From contig CM019702.1 in NCBI GenBank assembly GCA_009760885.1, forward strand, positions 48,035,925-48,099,924: a stretch of 64,000 nt of DNA. The letters are read 5' to 3'. The notes under the pieces are model-generated. The model searched no databases, had not been told where the DNA came from, and worked only from the letters and a program-made list of their open reading frames with translations. A program made the position numbers and the translations under genes. The DNA comes from Achatina immaculata (lineage: Eukaryota; Mollusca; Gastropoda; Stylommatophora; Achatinidae). Positions 11,151 through 22,748 of the stretch are shown here, one piece after another (positions within the stretch are counted from its first letter, which is position 1; every line of letters starts with the position of its first letter).

Positions 11151-12498
11151 AGAAAGTGTCCTTCAGAGTGGGAGAGAACATTCATGGGAAAAGTGTTAAG
11201 ACAGTTTATTTAACGGAAGCTGCTTGTGATCAGAGTAACCCAGAACGCTGGAACATTAATTATTCACTGAAACAAACCATTATTTATCTGTAAAACTCTC
11301 ATCTTTCTGTTGGTAATCCAGGTATGAAATATTTGTGCTAAATCACTTTATTGTGCGAAGGTTTTGTTTGTTGTTTGTCATTTGGGAAAAAAAAATGTGT
11401 ACGGGCTTTGTAAATTTTCTTTGCCGCAGGATGAGCACGTCCTCACCCCTCCCCCACCCCCCCCCCCCTTTTTTTTCTACGGGAATAATCGACGCGACTG
11501 AAATTTTTCACGTATTTACCATACTCTGCCAAAACAAATTTTGAAAGGAAAAAATCCGAAGGAAGTTACTATATATACATATATATGGGATTTGGTTAGA
11601 AATGTGTCACTTTTCATTTTATTTAAACGTGGCTTAAATACCGCTCCGCACATCGATCCGTACTGATGTGCGCGACCTACGAGCACTGCCAGTGCTCTTT
11701 TTGCAGTCAAAAGCGTTAAAATACTAAAACTACGACAAAGTATGTCAATCGGTTATCACTAAAAGCCACTTTGAGCAAGCTCATAGGCGTTCTGATCTCG
11801 CCTTGTACGTGAGGTCGCAGACTGCTTTGAAATGCGTGGCACTGGCAGATTCCTGATAGAATCACAGCTCCCGTCCAAAATAAGCCGAGTTAACTCGGCC
11901 ATTTCCGCTACCAACTTTAATACGAGTTCCCCCGCCACACACACACGTTTTATGAAATATCGCAGTGTTTCTCACCTCTCTGTCTGGGGATAGAATCCCC
12001 CAAAATTAGTATGTTACGTCTAGCGGTGCTCATAATGAAGGAAAATACAAAGATTAGCAGAAGCTGAAAGTACTGGTCAAACTGTCACCAACTGAAGAGT
12101 TATCTTTTCTCATCTATTTCATAACGTGTTACCAAAATACAGTTACAAGACGTTTAATAATTTATTTAAAACAAAATTACGGCTCCCTTTCAAGACCATG
12201 TTTGTAGATGTGTAAAATTTCGTTTCACAATGACCGTTTTAATAAAACATAAGCCAACAGAGAGGCGTTATATTTAAGTGTGGCTTAACTTCCGGTCTTA
12301 CTTCGTTTAAATGTAAAACTGTCGGAGGAGTAACTCAGGAGATCCATTTCGTCAATACCATTTTTATTTTAAAGATCTCGGAGCTCCTCACCATCGATAG
12401 CGGAATCTTTTTAATATCTGAATCTGCAACATGCCACGAGTTTTCTCTTCATACAGGGAATGCAACAGAACGTCAGGACAAAACAAAAAGGGGTCAGC
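11151..12498. other. Spacer between the two inverted dispersed repeats
   Basis: No domain was recognised. C/T homopolymer runs occur at 11450-11475. Confidence 0.6.
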
Positions 12499-12782
12499 TG
12501 GACAAACAACGATCAAGACATCAGACCCCGAAGAGAGATGGACAAACGACAATCAAGACATCAAACTCCGAAGAGAGATGGACAAACGACGATCAAGACA
12601 TCAGACCCCGAAGAGGGATAGACAAACGACGATCAAGACATCAGAGCCCGAAGAGGGATAGACAAACGACGATCAAGACATCAGAGCCCGAAGAGAGATG
12701 GACAAACGACGATCAAGACATCAGAGCCCGAAGAGAGATGGACAAACGTCGATCAAGACATCAGAGCCCGAAGGGAGATTAC
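12499..12782 (+). repeat. 40-bp minisatellite (about seven copies)
   Basis: The unit is GGACAAACGACGATCAAGAC ATCAGACCCCGAAGAGAGAT. It ends at the (GAA)-tail of the inverted dispersed repeat. Confidence 0.95.
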
Positions 12783-12788
12783 ACATCA

Positions 12789-13187
12789 CTACTTTTTCTT
12801 CTTCTTCTTCGTTCGCTTCTACCACTAAGATCGCCCCGTGATTAAACTGAAATTACTCCTGTGGTTCTCGCAATGGTTTCATTTAGGATGGAGGCTCAGA
12901 GCATCGTGGGGCTTGGGCCTATATTCTCGGTGGGTCACAGAAGCGGCATTGCATGACACTGTGGTTTCCATTGCACCAGTTTAGTCTAGAGTTGAACTTT
13001 CTCACCGGAAAACCTCGACGTGGTTTGGATATAAATATACCCCTGCCGGGTGAGAGGTGGTTGCCCATCCAGCCTAGACTTGGACTTTCTCACAGGAAAA
13101 CCTCGACGTGTTTATGATATTAGTATATCCGCGCCGGGTGAGAGGTGGTTGCCTATCTAGACTGCACTGGTCCAGTGTCTCCAACTT
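12789..13187 (-). repeat. Dispersed repeat with (GAA)n tail, inverted copy 2
   Basis: This is the reverse-strand copy of 10711-11150, about 1.65 kb away, with moderate divergence and the same internal duplication and tail (TCTTCTTCTTCGTTCGCTTC on the plus strand). The pair could form a long hairpin. Confidence 0.85.
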
Positions 13188-13811
13188 CAGCATTTACACA
13201 TCACCACAAATATGTTCTGCTGTAGCTGTTCCTAATAAAAAGAATGATGAAGACATTTATATAGAAGAGAGATTAAACATTGTAATTCTTTGTTTTGTTC
13301 CGAGTCCATCATAAAAAGATTATCTAGAATTTGTAAACAGAAAAAAGTCAAAAAGTAACATTTAAAAGTATGAGCACAAACGAGATTAGACACTGTTAAG
13401 ATAAATGTCCCTTTTCGACCTCAAAAAGTAAAATTGAAAAGTTCGAGGAGCAGAGACCTTTTCTTCATGTCTCCAAGGAAGCGTACGGCAGGTGCTTAAC
13501 ACGGCTGGAAATCAGCTGTATTTTAGTGTATCTGCCTGTCCTTTTATTTCATACAAAAATATTAAAAACTAACCGCATCTTCCTTGTTTTTAACAAAGAA
13601 AATTCTACACTTGTATGAAAGGAAAAGAAAAAAAAAGGAGAAAAATATATAAAACACCGCCTCAAACCTCAGGCTCAGAAAAATCAGTGGTAAAAAACAA
13701 ATAAGAAAGATAAAATAACAAGATACACGGAAATTTATAAACGGATAAATAATTACGAGCAGCGAACTGTGTTACAAGATGTTTTATTCATTTTTCTGGA
13801 CCTCCCCTTCT
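13188..13811. other. No supported gene
   Basis: A-rich unique sequence, no motif recognised. Confidence 0.6.
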
Positions 13812-14012
13812 CTCTCTCTCTAGTTCATTATTTTATATTTGTGAATGTAATAGTTTCATTGTGCTTTTTAAAATTTTTTTTTCATGTAATTTGTATTATT
13901 ATAACAAATCGAATGTATGGGAAGAATGATGGAGTGATGAAAGGCAGAATGTAAAACCGACCTGCGCGTCCAATTCTTCACCCTTTGACAAATACATGTC
14001 ATTCATTCATTA
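13812..14012 (+). mobile_element. LINE family A 3' fragment
   Basis: It contains the TTGTGAATGTAATAGTTTCA block, a variant of the GGCAGAATGTAAAACCGACC block, CAATTCTTCACCC, and a TTCATTCATT tail. It abuts a minus-strand LINE family C fragment. Confidence 0.82.
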
Positions 14013-14036
14013 ATTTTTTTTCTCTCTCTTTTTCTC

Positions 14037-14240
14037 TCAAGCTCCCTGCCGACTGGCGTAGGATATCGTGTCCCTCCATAACCCCCGATCCCTTGTGCAG
14101 CTCAAGAGGCTTGTCACTGAGCATTTCCCGTGCCAGGATGCTAAACCATCAAACATCTTTTCTCTGTCCACCTCTGCCTCTTCTACCTTGGAGCTTCCCT
14201 GCTGCTATTAGAAGCTCTAATCTTTCTCTCCTTCAGACAT
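14037..14240 (-). mobile_element. LINE family C C-terminal fragment
   Basis: The minus strand reads, with frameshifts, KLQGRRGRGGQRK, then a DGLASWHGKCSVTSLLSC-like stretch, then RDRGLWRDTISYASRQGA and a stop. The ending parallels the MKDRVLWRSIIANASRQGT ending of the copy at 27.1 kb. Confidence 0.75.
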
Positions 14241-15184
14241 GCCCATACATTTATATTGTCGCTTTCTGATCTTCGTCATAATTTTTTCTTTTTTTTTTCT
14301 GACTTCAATTTATAATCTTTTCCCAGAACACATCCATGGCACATTTTTTTCCCACTGGGTTTCCACGAAGCATTTAAAATTTCTAAACCTTCCTTGTGCC
14401 AAAACAGAAACGAAAACAAAATTACAGAAAATCCGATGGTTAAGATTGGAAATCAATCACCGAAAAAAAAATGGAATAAAACTGCTCATATTTTGAAAAG
14501 ACGAGGAAATCGATTATCGAGAAGGAAATTGCCTATACGATGACTATAAATCGCGCAAAGCCACAACAAGCTGAGATATAAAGGTCACAAATATTCGATA
14601 AAATGATTCTTGATGGTCCAGCTGCTATTACCAGTCCAGTGGCCGAATGAGTATTACATCCTATTTTTTTAATGGCACCTATGAGCCTGTGATAGCCAGA
14701 ATATGTATTTCAAAATACAAATTGAAGCCCAACATATCGTTACATTATGGCTATAGTTCTCTGGGGGTATAGACCGGCCACAGATTTTCCGGCAACCATA
14801 TATCTGAGCTCGTTATATGAACTAATCAGTAAAATATAGGATCAGCTCAAAAGGACATAATAAAGAAGTAAACATAATAAAGAAGTGACATAATGAAAGA
14901 GTTAAAAACTGGAGATGGGACTTTCAAGTGAAGTGACACGAATATTGCTGCAAAGAAGCTGTGATGTCTCGTGTAAATTCTCAGACTAGATGTTTGTAGA
15001 TAAAACTCGTGTGATCGCTGGGCGTGGAAGTAGAAGAAGATTCCCCCTACCTCCACTCTCACGTTATCGACTGGGTTAGAGCTCAAGGAAGTGATGCATC
15101 TGAGATAATGACTTATGTAATCATTTCTGTTACTTGTTTAATTGTCTTGTTACTTTAATATACTTTTTTAAACAAATAAAACCT
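14241..15184. other. No supported gene
   Basis: No domain, RNA gene or repeat was recognised apart from short AATAAAGAAGT duplications at 14860. Confidence 0.6.
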
Positions 15185-15406
15185 ATTTGTCGCTCGTTCA
15201 TTATGTCACTCCTTTAAAAAAAACCAAAGGTATTTGTGTCACCCGGTTACGTTACTTCTTCAGTACGGTATTTTGTGTCACTCCATGTTGTCACTCTTTC
15301 AAAACGATATTTACGTCACCCCCTTCGTTATATCACTCTTTCAATACGGTATTTATGTTTGCTTTCCTTCGTTATGTCACTTTTTTTTTCAACACTGTGT
15401 TTACGT

Positions 15407-15597
15407 CACGCTTTCGTTATATATCACTCTTCAAATACAGTCACTCTTTCGTTATATATCACTCTTCAAATACAGTCACTCTTTCGTTATATATCACTCT
15501 TCAAATACAGTCACTCTTTCGTTATATATCACTCTTCAAATACAGTCACTCTTTCGTTATATATCACTCTTCAAATACAGTCACTCTTTCGTTATAC
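15407..15597 (+). repeat. 35-bp minisatellite (five near-identical copies)
   Basis: The unit is CACTCTTTCGTTATATATCA CTCTTCAAATACAGT. Related degenerate CACTCYTTCGTTATGT words extend from 15185 to 15640. Three overlapping open frames here are artefacts. Confidence 0.95.
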
Positions 15598-16084
15598 AAC
15601 CCCTTCAGTATGGTACACGTGTCACTCCTTCGTTATGTAGTTTCTTTGATGCACATCCAAAACAATCTGAATCTAATATCACTTAAATACATTTTTAAAA
15701 AACACGTAACTTTCTAAAATTATAGTACAATGTATCTTACTTCCTTATTATTACTATATCTTAAAAAAAACCTAAATCCAGGAAAAATTGTTTCCCGTGG
15801 TCACTCTCCCAGTGTATACAGATAAAAAGGACGTTTATGTTCGACCCCAGCACTGATGCCTGCATCCATATATGAAGTCGAAACCTGGGCAGAATTTATG
15901 TAAAAAAATAGCAACAACAACAGTAATAATGATCAAGTTAGCTCGAATAACTTCACGGTATATAATAAGAGTGAGACCACTTCGTCAGAACTATTATCAT
16001 TACAGTCACTGCCGCGTGGGTAAACAGACAACGGTATATAGCTTCCTCACAGTAAATTATGAACTGTGCGATAGAAGACGACAT

Positions 16085-16195
16085 TTGACAGGAAACTATC
16101 AGCAAACATACTCTTGGATGAATACTGCGGCATGCGGCGAAGCATATCTGGGGTTGTCCCAAATGCACTGAAGCCGGAGTCTGAATTTTGAACTC
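16085..16195 (+). mobile_element. 3' end of the RNase H LINE family
   Basis: AACTATCAGCAAACATACTC, TTGGATGAATACTGCGGCAT, GGGGTTGTCCCAAATGCACT and GAAGCCGGAGTCTGAATTTT match, in order, the 3' end of the element at 20.8 kb. The tail is TTGAAC-like. Confidence 0.72.
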
Positions 16196-16499
16196 TGAAC
16201 TTACGGTATCATTATATCTCCCGGATAAAAAAAAAATAATTGCGGAATCATCTATTTCCGGAAAATCGGTGGTCATCTTGTATACTTGTTATCTAACACA
16301 AAGGCAATGATCCCCTTCTTTTAAAAAAAATTCAAGCTTAAAGTCCCAGCTAAATTCACAAACTCATATACCTTTAGTTTCCTCCAAGCTGCTCCACCAG
16401 CCCCAAAATCTTCTGTCCCAGGTCTCTCCCGTCACAGGTAATGTGACACAGACCTACAGGGACTACGCACTCTTGTCTCAGAGTTTGGTTCCAATGTCC

Positions 16500-16805
16500 A
16501 GATACATCCGTGTGTTTAGAAATTGTTGGAAAATACATTAATGTGTTTAGAAATTACTGGAAAATACATTCATGTGTTTAGAAATGTTGGAAAATACATT
16601 GGTGTATTTAGGAATTGTTAGAAAATACATTCATATGTTTAGAAATTGTTATAAAATACATTAAAGTGTTTAGAAATTGTTGGAAAATACATTATTGTGT
16701 TTAGAAATAGTTGGAAAACACATTAATGCGTTTAGAAATGTTGGAAAATACATTGACGCATCTAGAAATATTGGAAAATACATTCGTGCGTCTAGAAATG
16801 TTGCA
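16500..16805 (+). repeat. About 31-bp minisatellite (ten diverged copies)
   Basis: The unit is GTTTAGAAATTGTTGGAAAA TACATTNATGT with one- to two-base indels. Confidence 0.92.
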
Positions 16806-17929
16806 GCTTTGAACGCCTCCTTAAAATAAAAAAAAACAAAACAAAAGGTTATGATTGTTATCTGGACCGCATTCCCTGCAACTCTGGACAAGTTCAGATC
16901 TAATTCTAATGTCTTACTTGTAAGGAGAGAGGAGGGAGGAGAGAGGTGGATGAAATCACTGCCTTCAGTTCAAAATGTAACGACATTATCGATCCAGTCA
17001 CTAGCACATACGCACCCATACAAGTATACACATTCTGACCCTCTTCCCTAAGTGTATGATACAAATCTATGTATTCCACAGATTTCTGCAATCGAAATGT
17101 TGGTTCTAGAAACTGGATATCATGTTTGATTATATCTGTTATAATTTTACAAAATCTTTAAAACAAATGAAACAGTTAGCGTTGAAATGTATCACTAATG
17201 ACAATGTGTAATAGTCAGGAATAATAAAAAAAAGACCCAAAATCTTCATCAGCAAACAACTTCTACATGGCCTTGCATTTACATTAGGCAGCATGAGTAG
17301 ATGTCCTTCGTGGTCTATTACTTTCTTTCTCTTTTCCATCCTGTTTTTCTTTTACAAATAACATACAGATACCACTAGTCTCTCACGTGATTTTCGTGGG
17401 CCAGGAAGCAGAAGAAACAGTCAAGGTCCACGTTGGGAGACAAGGGGCCGCACGGACTCTGCAAAATTTGGTCTGTAACACCCGGCACCTGTCAAATGTC
17501 CGGGATGTACTGCTTGTCAGTGATGGATTTTACTGGGCATCATATATTAACACTGACCCACGCAGACAGACCTAAGGCCAGCAATCACTGATCGCCCGAA
17601 AGCAGAGAGAGGCGAAGCAACCTCACAGTATCAAGTACCATGATGAGCGCCCGTCTTGCTTCAGGACTCGTATACTAATCCTCTGATGCTGAATAGAGAG
17701 TGGGAGTGAAATGTCATGAGTTGAGAAGGTCCGAGGATATTCAACTGTAGATAAAACACTCTTTTTCTCTTTCTGTTGAGGCTGAGCCATAATCTCCTGC
17801 TTGTCTTTTGATTTCCAACATTTCTTAGCTCCATTATTCAGGCTACATATACTGAAAGTTAGGAAGAGGAAAAAAAAACAGCACATGCATCTTACATTAA
17901 GATTTTATCTCTCTTTCTCTCTCATATTT
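16806..17929. other. Unassigned, with one small frame of unknown status
   Basis: A 62-codon plus frame at 17387-17575 (starts MIFVGQEAEETVKVHVGRQG) has balanced composition and no repeats, so a host exon or mobile fragment is possible, but no family was recognised. The rest shows nothing. Confidence 0.3.
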
Positions 17930-18032
17930 GTAGAATGTCTGGAATAGAGTGAAAGATAAAGGGCAGAATGTCAGACGGGCCTGCGGGCCCAGTTCTTAAC
18001 CCTTTTGAAATAAAGATCAATCAATCAATCCC
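17930..18032 (+). mobile_element. LINE family A 3' terminus
   Basis: The block GGGCAGAATGTCAGACGGGC, CCCAGTTCTTAACCC, AATAAAGATC and an (AATC)n tail match the 3' end of family A. Only about 100 bases remain. Confidence 0.8.
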
Positions 18033-18049
18033 TCTCTGGTCCATGTCTA

Positions 18050-18412
18050 TCAGGCGTTGGTCGTCATGGATTTCCATAACCATCTATCCTTTGCTCTTTC
18101 TATAAGATGCCACTCTTTTAGTCCGTCAGGTATCTTGTTTCTTTGTCTTCTTCTGTCCGTTTGTCCTTTCATTTTTTCCCGTTGTCATCAGGTGTTCCAG
18201 TTTGCCTCTTCTCAAAAAACGTGTCCTACAAATCTGGACTGTCGTGTTCTGAATTTTGCCATCATTTCTCTCTTTCGCCCAGCCTCATTCACAACCTCTT
18301 CGTGTGTTTTCTTGGCTGTCCATGATATTATCATCATTCTTCTTAGCAGCAACATCTCAGCTGCTTCCAGTAGATTCTGAGTACTCTTGGCTTTATATTG
18401 TCCACTAAGATT
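18050..18412 (-). mobile_element. LINE C-terminal fragment
   Basis: The minus strand reads STQNLLEAAEMLLLRRMM, ISWTAKKTHEEVVNEAGRKR, QSRFVGHVF and, after frame changes, ERAKDRWLWKSMTTNA. This is the post-reverse-transcriptase region of a family C-like LINE, broken by stops and frameshifts. Confidence 0.78.
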
Positions 18413-19847
18413 CTTTTTTTAGTAAGCCGTTTACTATATTCGTGATATGCTTGAAAGATTTTTTTGAAAAGTGGAAAGGGGGGGGGGGGAACAGTTTCAT
18501 GGTTTCATGCAGATGTATCTTCTCCTGCCCATTGCACGAGCGAATCAAAGGCTGACGCGTGACAAATTCTTAACTTTCCACATCCACAACTACCAGTATT
18601 ATTTTCAATGAATTCATGCTGCACATTTTTTAAAAGCCTGACTGCGTCAGTGCATTTCATCATCTCTAACCTGCACATCTACCCTGATCTTTCTTCAACA
18701 ATCTGTTTGCGAGATCATTACCGTCTAGCTGCTGAGAAATCACAATGCTCCTCCTCCGTGCCCCAGTATTTCTGATAATCTTTGGTGTATTCCTTCCTCT
18801 TACATAGATACCTATATAGAATGCTAATTTCCTGTCTATTTATTGTCATATATATCATCTACCATGTCGCATAAAGGTCAAAAGGAAAACTTCAAAGGCA
18901 CTTATCAGTCGAAAATCAATATTTGCTAGGCACCAGTGATCCAATTTAACACAAAGATAACGCAGACGAGTCACATTTTAAAGGCCGGAGCTCCTGTCTT
19001 GACAGCACAGAATTCTCCCGTGCGGGTTTAGCCAAAGCTCTTAAATCCTGAGTTGTAGACACGACCAAATATATTATTTATACTAAACATTCATCTCCTC
19101 CCACAGAGCCACTAATCTCTGAGATCTCCCTCCTTCCCTCAAAATTCCACGGATTTAGAAAACTCTCCAAATTCTACAGTCACGTGGCTTGCAGTTGAGG
19201 GAATGAAATCACTCCTGTCTTTTTGAACTTCTTCCCCCCCCCCCCCCCCCCCCCCCCAACAGGCCAAGGCAAGCAGTCATGAAATCTAAACTCACAGAAT
19301 TCACCGTTGTCATGAATATAACTATCACAGCACGAAAGAACTTCATGCCAATTAATACCAATCATCTTATAGAAAATATATTGGCAATCCAATCACGTAA
19401 GCGTCCGACATCATGGCAAAATGTCAGGGAAAATTCACACTAGCATAAACTATGCTCTAGAATTCATAGTCAAGAACAGCAGTAAAGTCTTCTTTTTCCT
19501 TAGTAAACTGCTTACTTTAGAGCCTCCCATGTTCTTCCCTTCATTTCTGATGCGTCTGTTGCAGCATTATATTTCAGATTTACTCGATGTAATTACTGTT
19601 TGCTTTCTAGACACATTTCGTAGTAGAATCTTTTTCTGACAATACGCTACATGATTTGCCTGATTTTGTATACTTCACCGATTTTTTTTTCTCAACGTCA
19701 CTATCTTGTGCCATCTCCACAGAGAAAGCTGGCTGTAGTGGATTTCCAATTTGCTTTTGTAATGCACACAAACAAGCTGACCATATGTGACATTTCCACC
19801 CGGTGTTTAATGTTGTGTACTCATTGATCTTTATCCCTTGATCTTTT
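18413..19847. other. No supported gene
   Basis: It contains a C26 run at 19232-19257 and unique AT-rich sequence. Confidence 0.6.
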
Positions 19848-19950
19848 CTCCATAGTAACCGATCCTTAATGCAGGCCATCGACATGAAGGTTTGGGTACT
19901 ATGGAGAAACACAATATACAACGCCATCCGGGCATCTGACGATGATTATG
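19848..19950. mobile_element. Inverted remnants of a LINE family C 3' coding end
   Basis: Bases 19852-19879 are a reversed version of the GGCCTGCATGAAGGATCGGG block. Directly after, 19881-19945 reads forward through GACATGAAGGTTTGGGTACT, ATGGAGAAACACAATA and CAACGCCATCCGGGC. The two parts form a hairpin with imperfect arms of about 25 bases around 19878. Confidence 0.6.
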
Positions 19951-20194
19951 GTTTTTATGTCTCTTTTTATCCTTTTTTTTCCAATTTCAGTTCATGTAAT
20001 ATTTCACTGTTCACTTTTTTTTCATTGTTTTCTGTTTATCCACATTTCAAATGATTCAGTTTTCAACACAACAGAGCATACTGTGTTCAATCACTTTACT
20101 GTGCTGTCACTTTTATGTGCGCGAGCCTTCTTGTTTCCTACTTGCTAAACATGTATCTACACCACATAGAAGTTTGAAGCATGTACAGCATAGT

Positions 20195-20492
20195 ACTCTC
20201 TCCCTCCCTCCCTCACTCCCTCCCTCCCTCACTCACTCACTCACTCACGCACTCACTCATGCACTCACTCACTCACTCACTCACTCACTCACCCACCCAC
20301 CCACCCACCCACTCACTCACTCACTCACGCACTCACTCACTCACGCACTCACTCACTCACTCACTCACTCACTCACTCACTCACGCACGCACTCACTCAC
20401 TCACTCACGCACGCACGCACGCACGCACTCACTCACTCACGCACTCATTCACTCACTCACTCACGCAAGCACTCACTCACTCACTCACTCAT
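20195..20492 (+). repeat. (CACT)n array with CCCT, CACC and CACG variants
   Basis: About 75 tetranucleotides, ordered as blocks: CCCT first, then CACT, CACC, and CACT/CACG mixtures. The four-base period with no stops yields THSL repeats in several frames, none real. Confidence 0.96.
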
Positions 20493-20819
20493 ATGTGCCA
20501 TTCATTATATCATATATTATTCATTTAAACAGCACTGACGAAGCTGCTGTGGTTGGCAAACCCTACTCACCTGCGATGTCACCATGAGAACTAATGAGAA
20601 AAACAGAGGCAGGAAGCGGAAGTAACGAACAGGGCATCAGAATAAATGCAGCAAAAGGAAAACGAAGACACAAAATTAAACTTTTTTTTTAAACGGACTC
20701 GAAATATAAACAGTGATTGCGTTAGCAGGCATTTACAGTTAAATTACCGATTAAAACAAGAGGAAAAAAAACGAAAATTCTAGGTCACCGGCTGCTGTAA
20801 ACAATTTACATTATCAAAA

Positions 20820-21560
20820 ACCTAGTTAAAAAAGGTTCAAAGGTTTCAAATCAGACTCCGGCGTCACTGAATTCAGGACACCCCCATGCATGCTTCGCCT
20901 CACGCCATCCAAGAGTGTATTTGCTAATAGTTTCCATCAAATGCTGGTTGCTTAGGATGCGTTTTTTTGCCACACAGTTCAGATTTCCTACCAGCATCCT
21001 TAATTTGTCCTAGCTCCAGCAGTCTCTTCTCATCGACATTGTTCTTCCATTTCTCCTCTTTATTTTCCTCCGGTCTTTCCAGTACGAATTTAGCAATATC
21101 ACGCTTCTCCATTCTCAGCCTGTCATTTATTTTAGCCTGTCCATCAAGTCTGTCTGCCACATCATTGCTATGTACTCCCGCATGCCCTGAACAGTAAACC
21201 CACATTAGGTTCATCACATCTGACTGACTTAACAGAAGAACCCATTCTTTTCCAAGCAATTTTTTTAAAAATCAGTTTTACGAAGCATACTCGGTACATC
21301 AGTCACAATGACACCATGAACTACATCATGGGCAACTAGCCATTCCATTGCCGCCGACACAGCCACAGTTTCCATTCGCCCGCTTGATTTGTTGACTTCA
21401 AAGGCTCCCGAACCCAGTGACAATACTCTTCCACTGTTGTAGACGACGAAACCCCCAACAGCTTCTGCTGCTCCGAGTCACTGAGACATCTGTATATGTT
21501 ACCGTGTCGGAAGACCCACAGTGAAGCTGGATTATATCCTGAAGCCAAAGTTCAACTGCC
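20820..21560 (-). mobile_element. RNase H-bearing LINE 3' fragment
   Basis: The minus strand holds a degraded domain (GEWKLWLCRRQWNG near 21350) and MLGKEWVLLLSQSDVMNLMW, then VYCSGHAGVHSNDVADRLDG, the last RNase H motif. After the stop, the 3' end AAACTATTAGCAAATACACT...GCCGGAGTCTGATTTGAAACC follows. That 3' end recurs at 16.1 and 32.9 kb. Confidence 0.75.
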
Positions 21561-21796
21561 CCTGTGCCCAGTCTCTACATTCACGGCACTTCTGTATAAT
21601 AATCTTTGTTAGCTGAGGTCGGTCTTGTAGCAGATACAGGACCGATCTCAGCTAAGATAAGTTATTACCTATCACAGCCTTTAGGTACTTCATCTATATC
21701 GCACACTGACATTATTGTATCCTTAGCCTCAGCCATCTAAGGATCTGCCTCGTTTGACGCGTCTTTCCTTTATCAACCCCAGCTACTTATGGTACA

Positions 21797-21942
21797 CCAA
21801 GAGAAATGATACTGGACAGTCTGACGGGATGGTGTGAGAGGACATCACCAACTGAACTGATGGCCTGCATGAAGGATCGGGTACTCTGGAGAAGCATAAT
21901 AGCCAACGCCAGTCGGCACGGCACCTGATGATGATGATGATA
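21797..21942 (+). mobile_element. LINE family C 3' terminus
   Basis: This stretch is close to base-for-base identical to 27000-27140: a dispersed copy of the last coding part (ATACTGGACAGTCTGACGGG through CCAACGCCAGTCGGCACGGC), a TGA stop and the (GAT)n tail. Confidence 0.88.
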
Positions 21943-22710
21943 CTTATGGTGGTCCTGAACGCCAGAAATCCTGATATATGGATTTTACTTTAATAGTAAA
22001 ATGCAACCAGCGAAGTCTGTTGGAAAATAATCCAGCCAGCAAGATGACGATGATGTTCAGTTTGCATGAAGGAGAATCAAACAGTTTTGACTTTGGTTCA
22101 GCATGGGAGCATTGTGTAAAGAGTAAATCTCGTGGGTAACAAGATAAGATTTTTAAAAGTCACAAGAACGTTTAAATTTAGATTTTAAAAAAGTATAAAG
22201 TACCGAATGTTATTCTGAGAAAACAGGTATTTCGGAAAGTACTTCATGCAAGGTGACAAACATGTACATCTGTACGAGTTTCCATAAATCGTAACCAGAA
22301 ATGTACTTCTTGTCGTTGCAACAGTTTTTGGACTAGCCAATTTTAGAACGCCAAGAAAGCCTCCATCTTACCGCGTATTCCAATGGCTGACCAAAGGGCT
22401 TAGACTTGGGGACGATGAGTTTTATGCAAATAATGATGAAGTTCTGATATGCCAATAGCAATCTTGTCATCATAAGCAATTTCTAGAACGAGTTACAAGA
22501 TAGTTGTGTTAACAAGGCAGGGGCCAACCTACTCCTCGCCGTGGTGGGGCCCCATCAGAAGCAACTGTGGGTGAGGGCAGGGGCCACCTTAAGTTTCTCT
22601 CGCCCGTTAAGATGACACGTGAAGTCACGTGACCTGGACACACAATTTAGCGCACGAGGAAGCAAATGTGGAAAGGGAGGGGGGAATCCCTGTTGTACTT
22701 TAAGCATACA

Positions 22711-22748
<38 letters not shown>

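Noticed and set aside
20051..20587. 178-codon THSL-repeat frame
   Set aside because: Pure (CACT)n composition.
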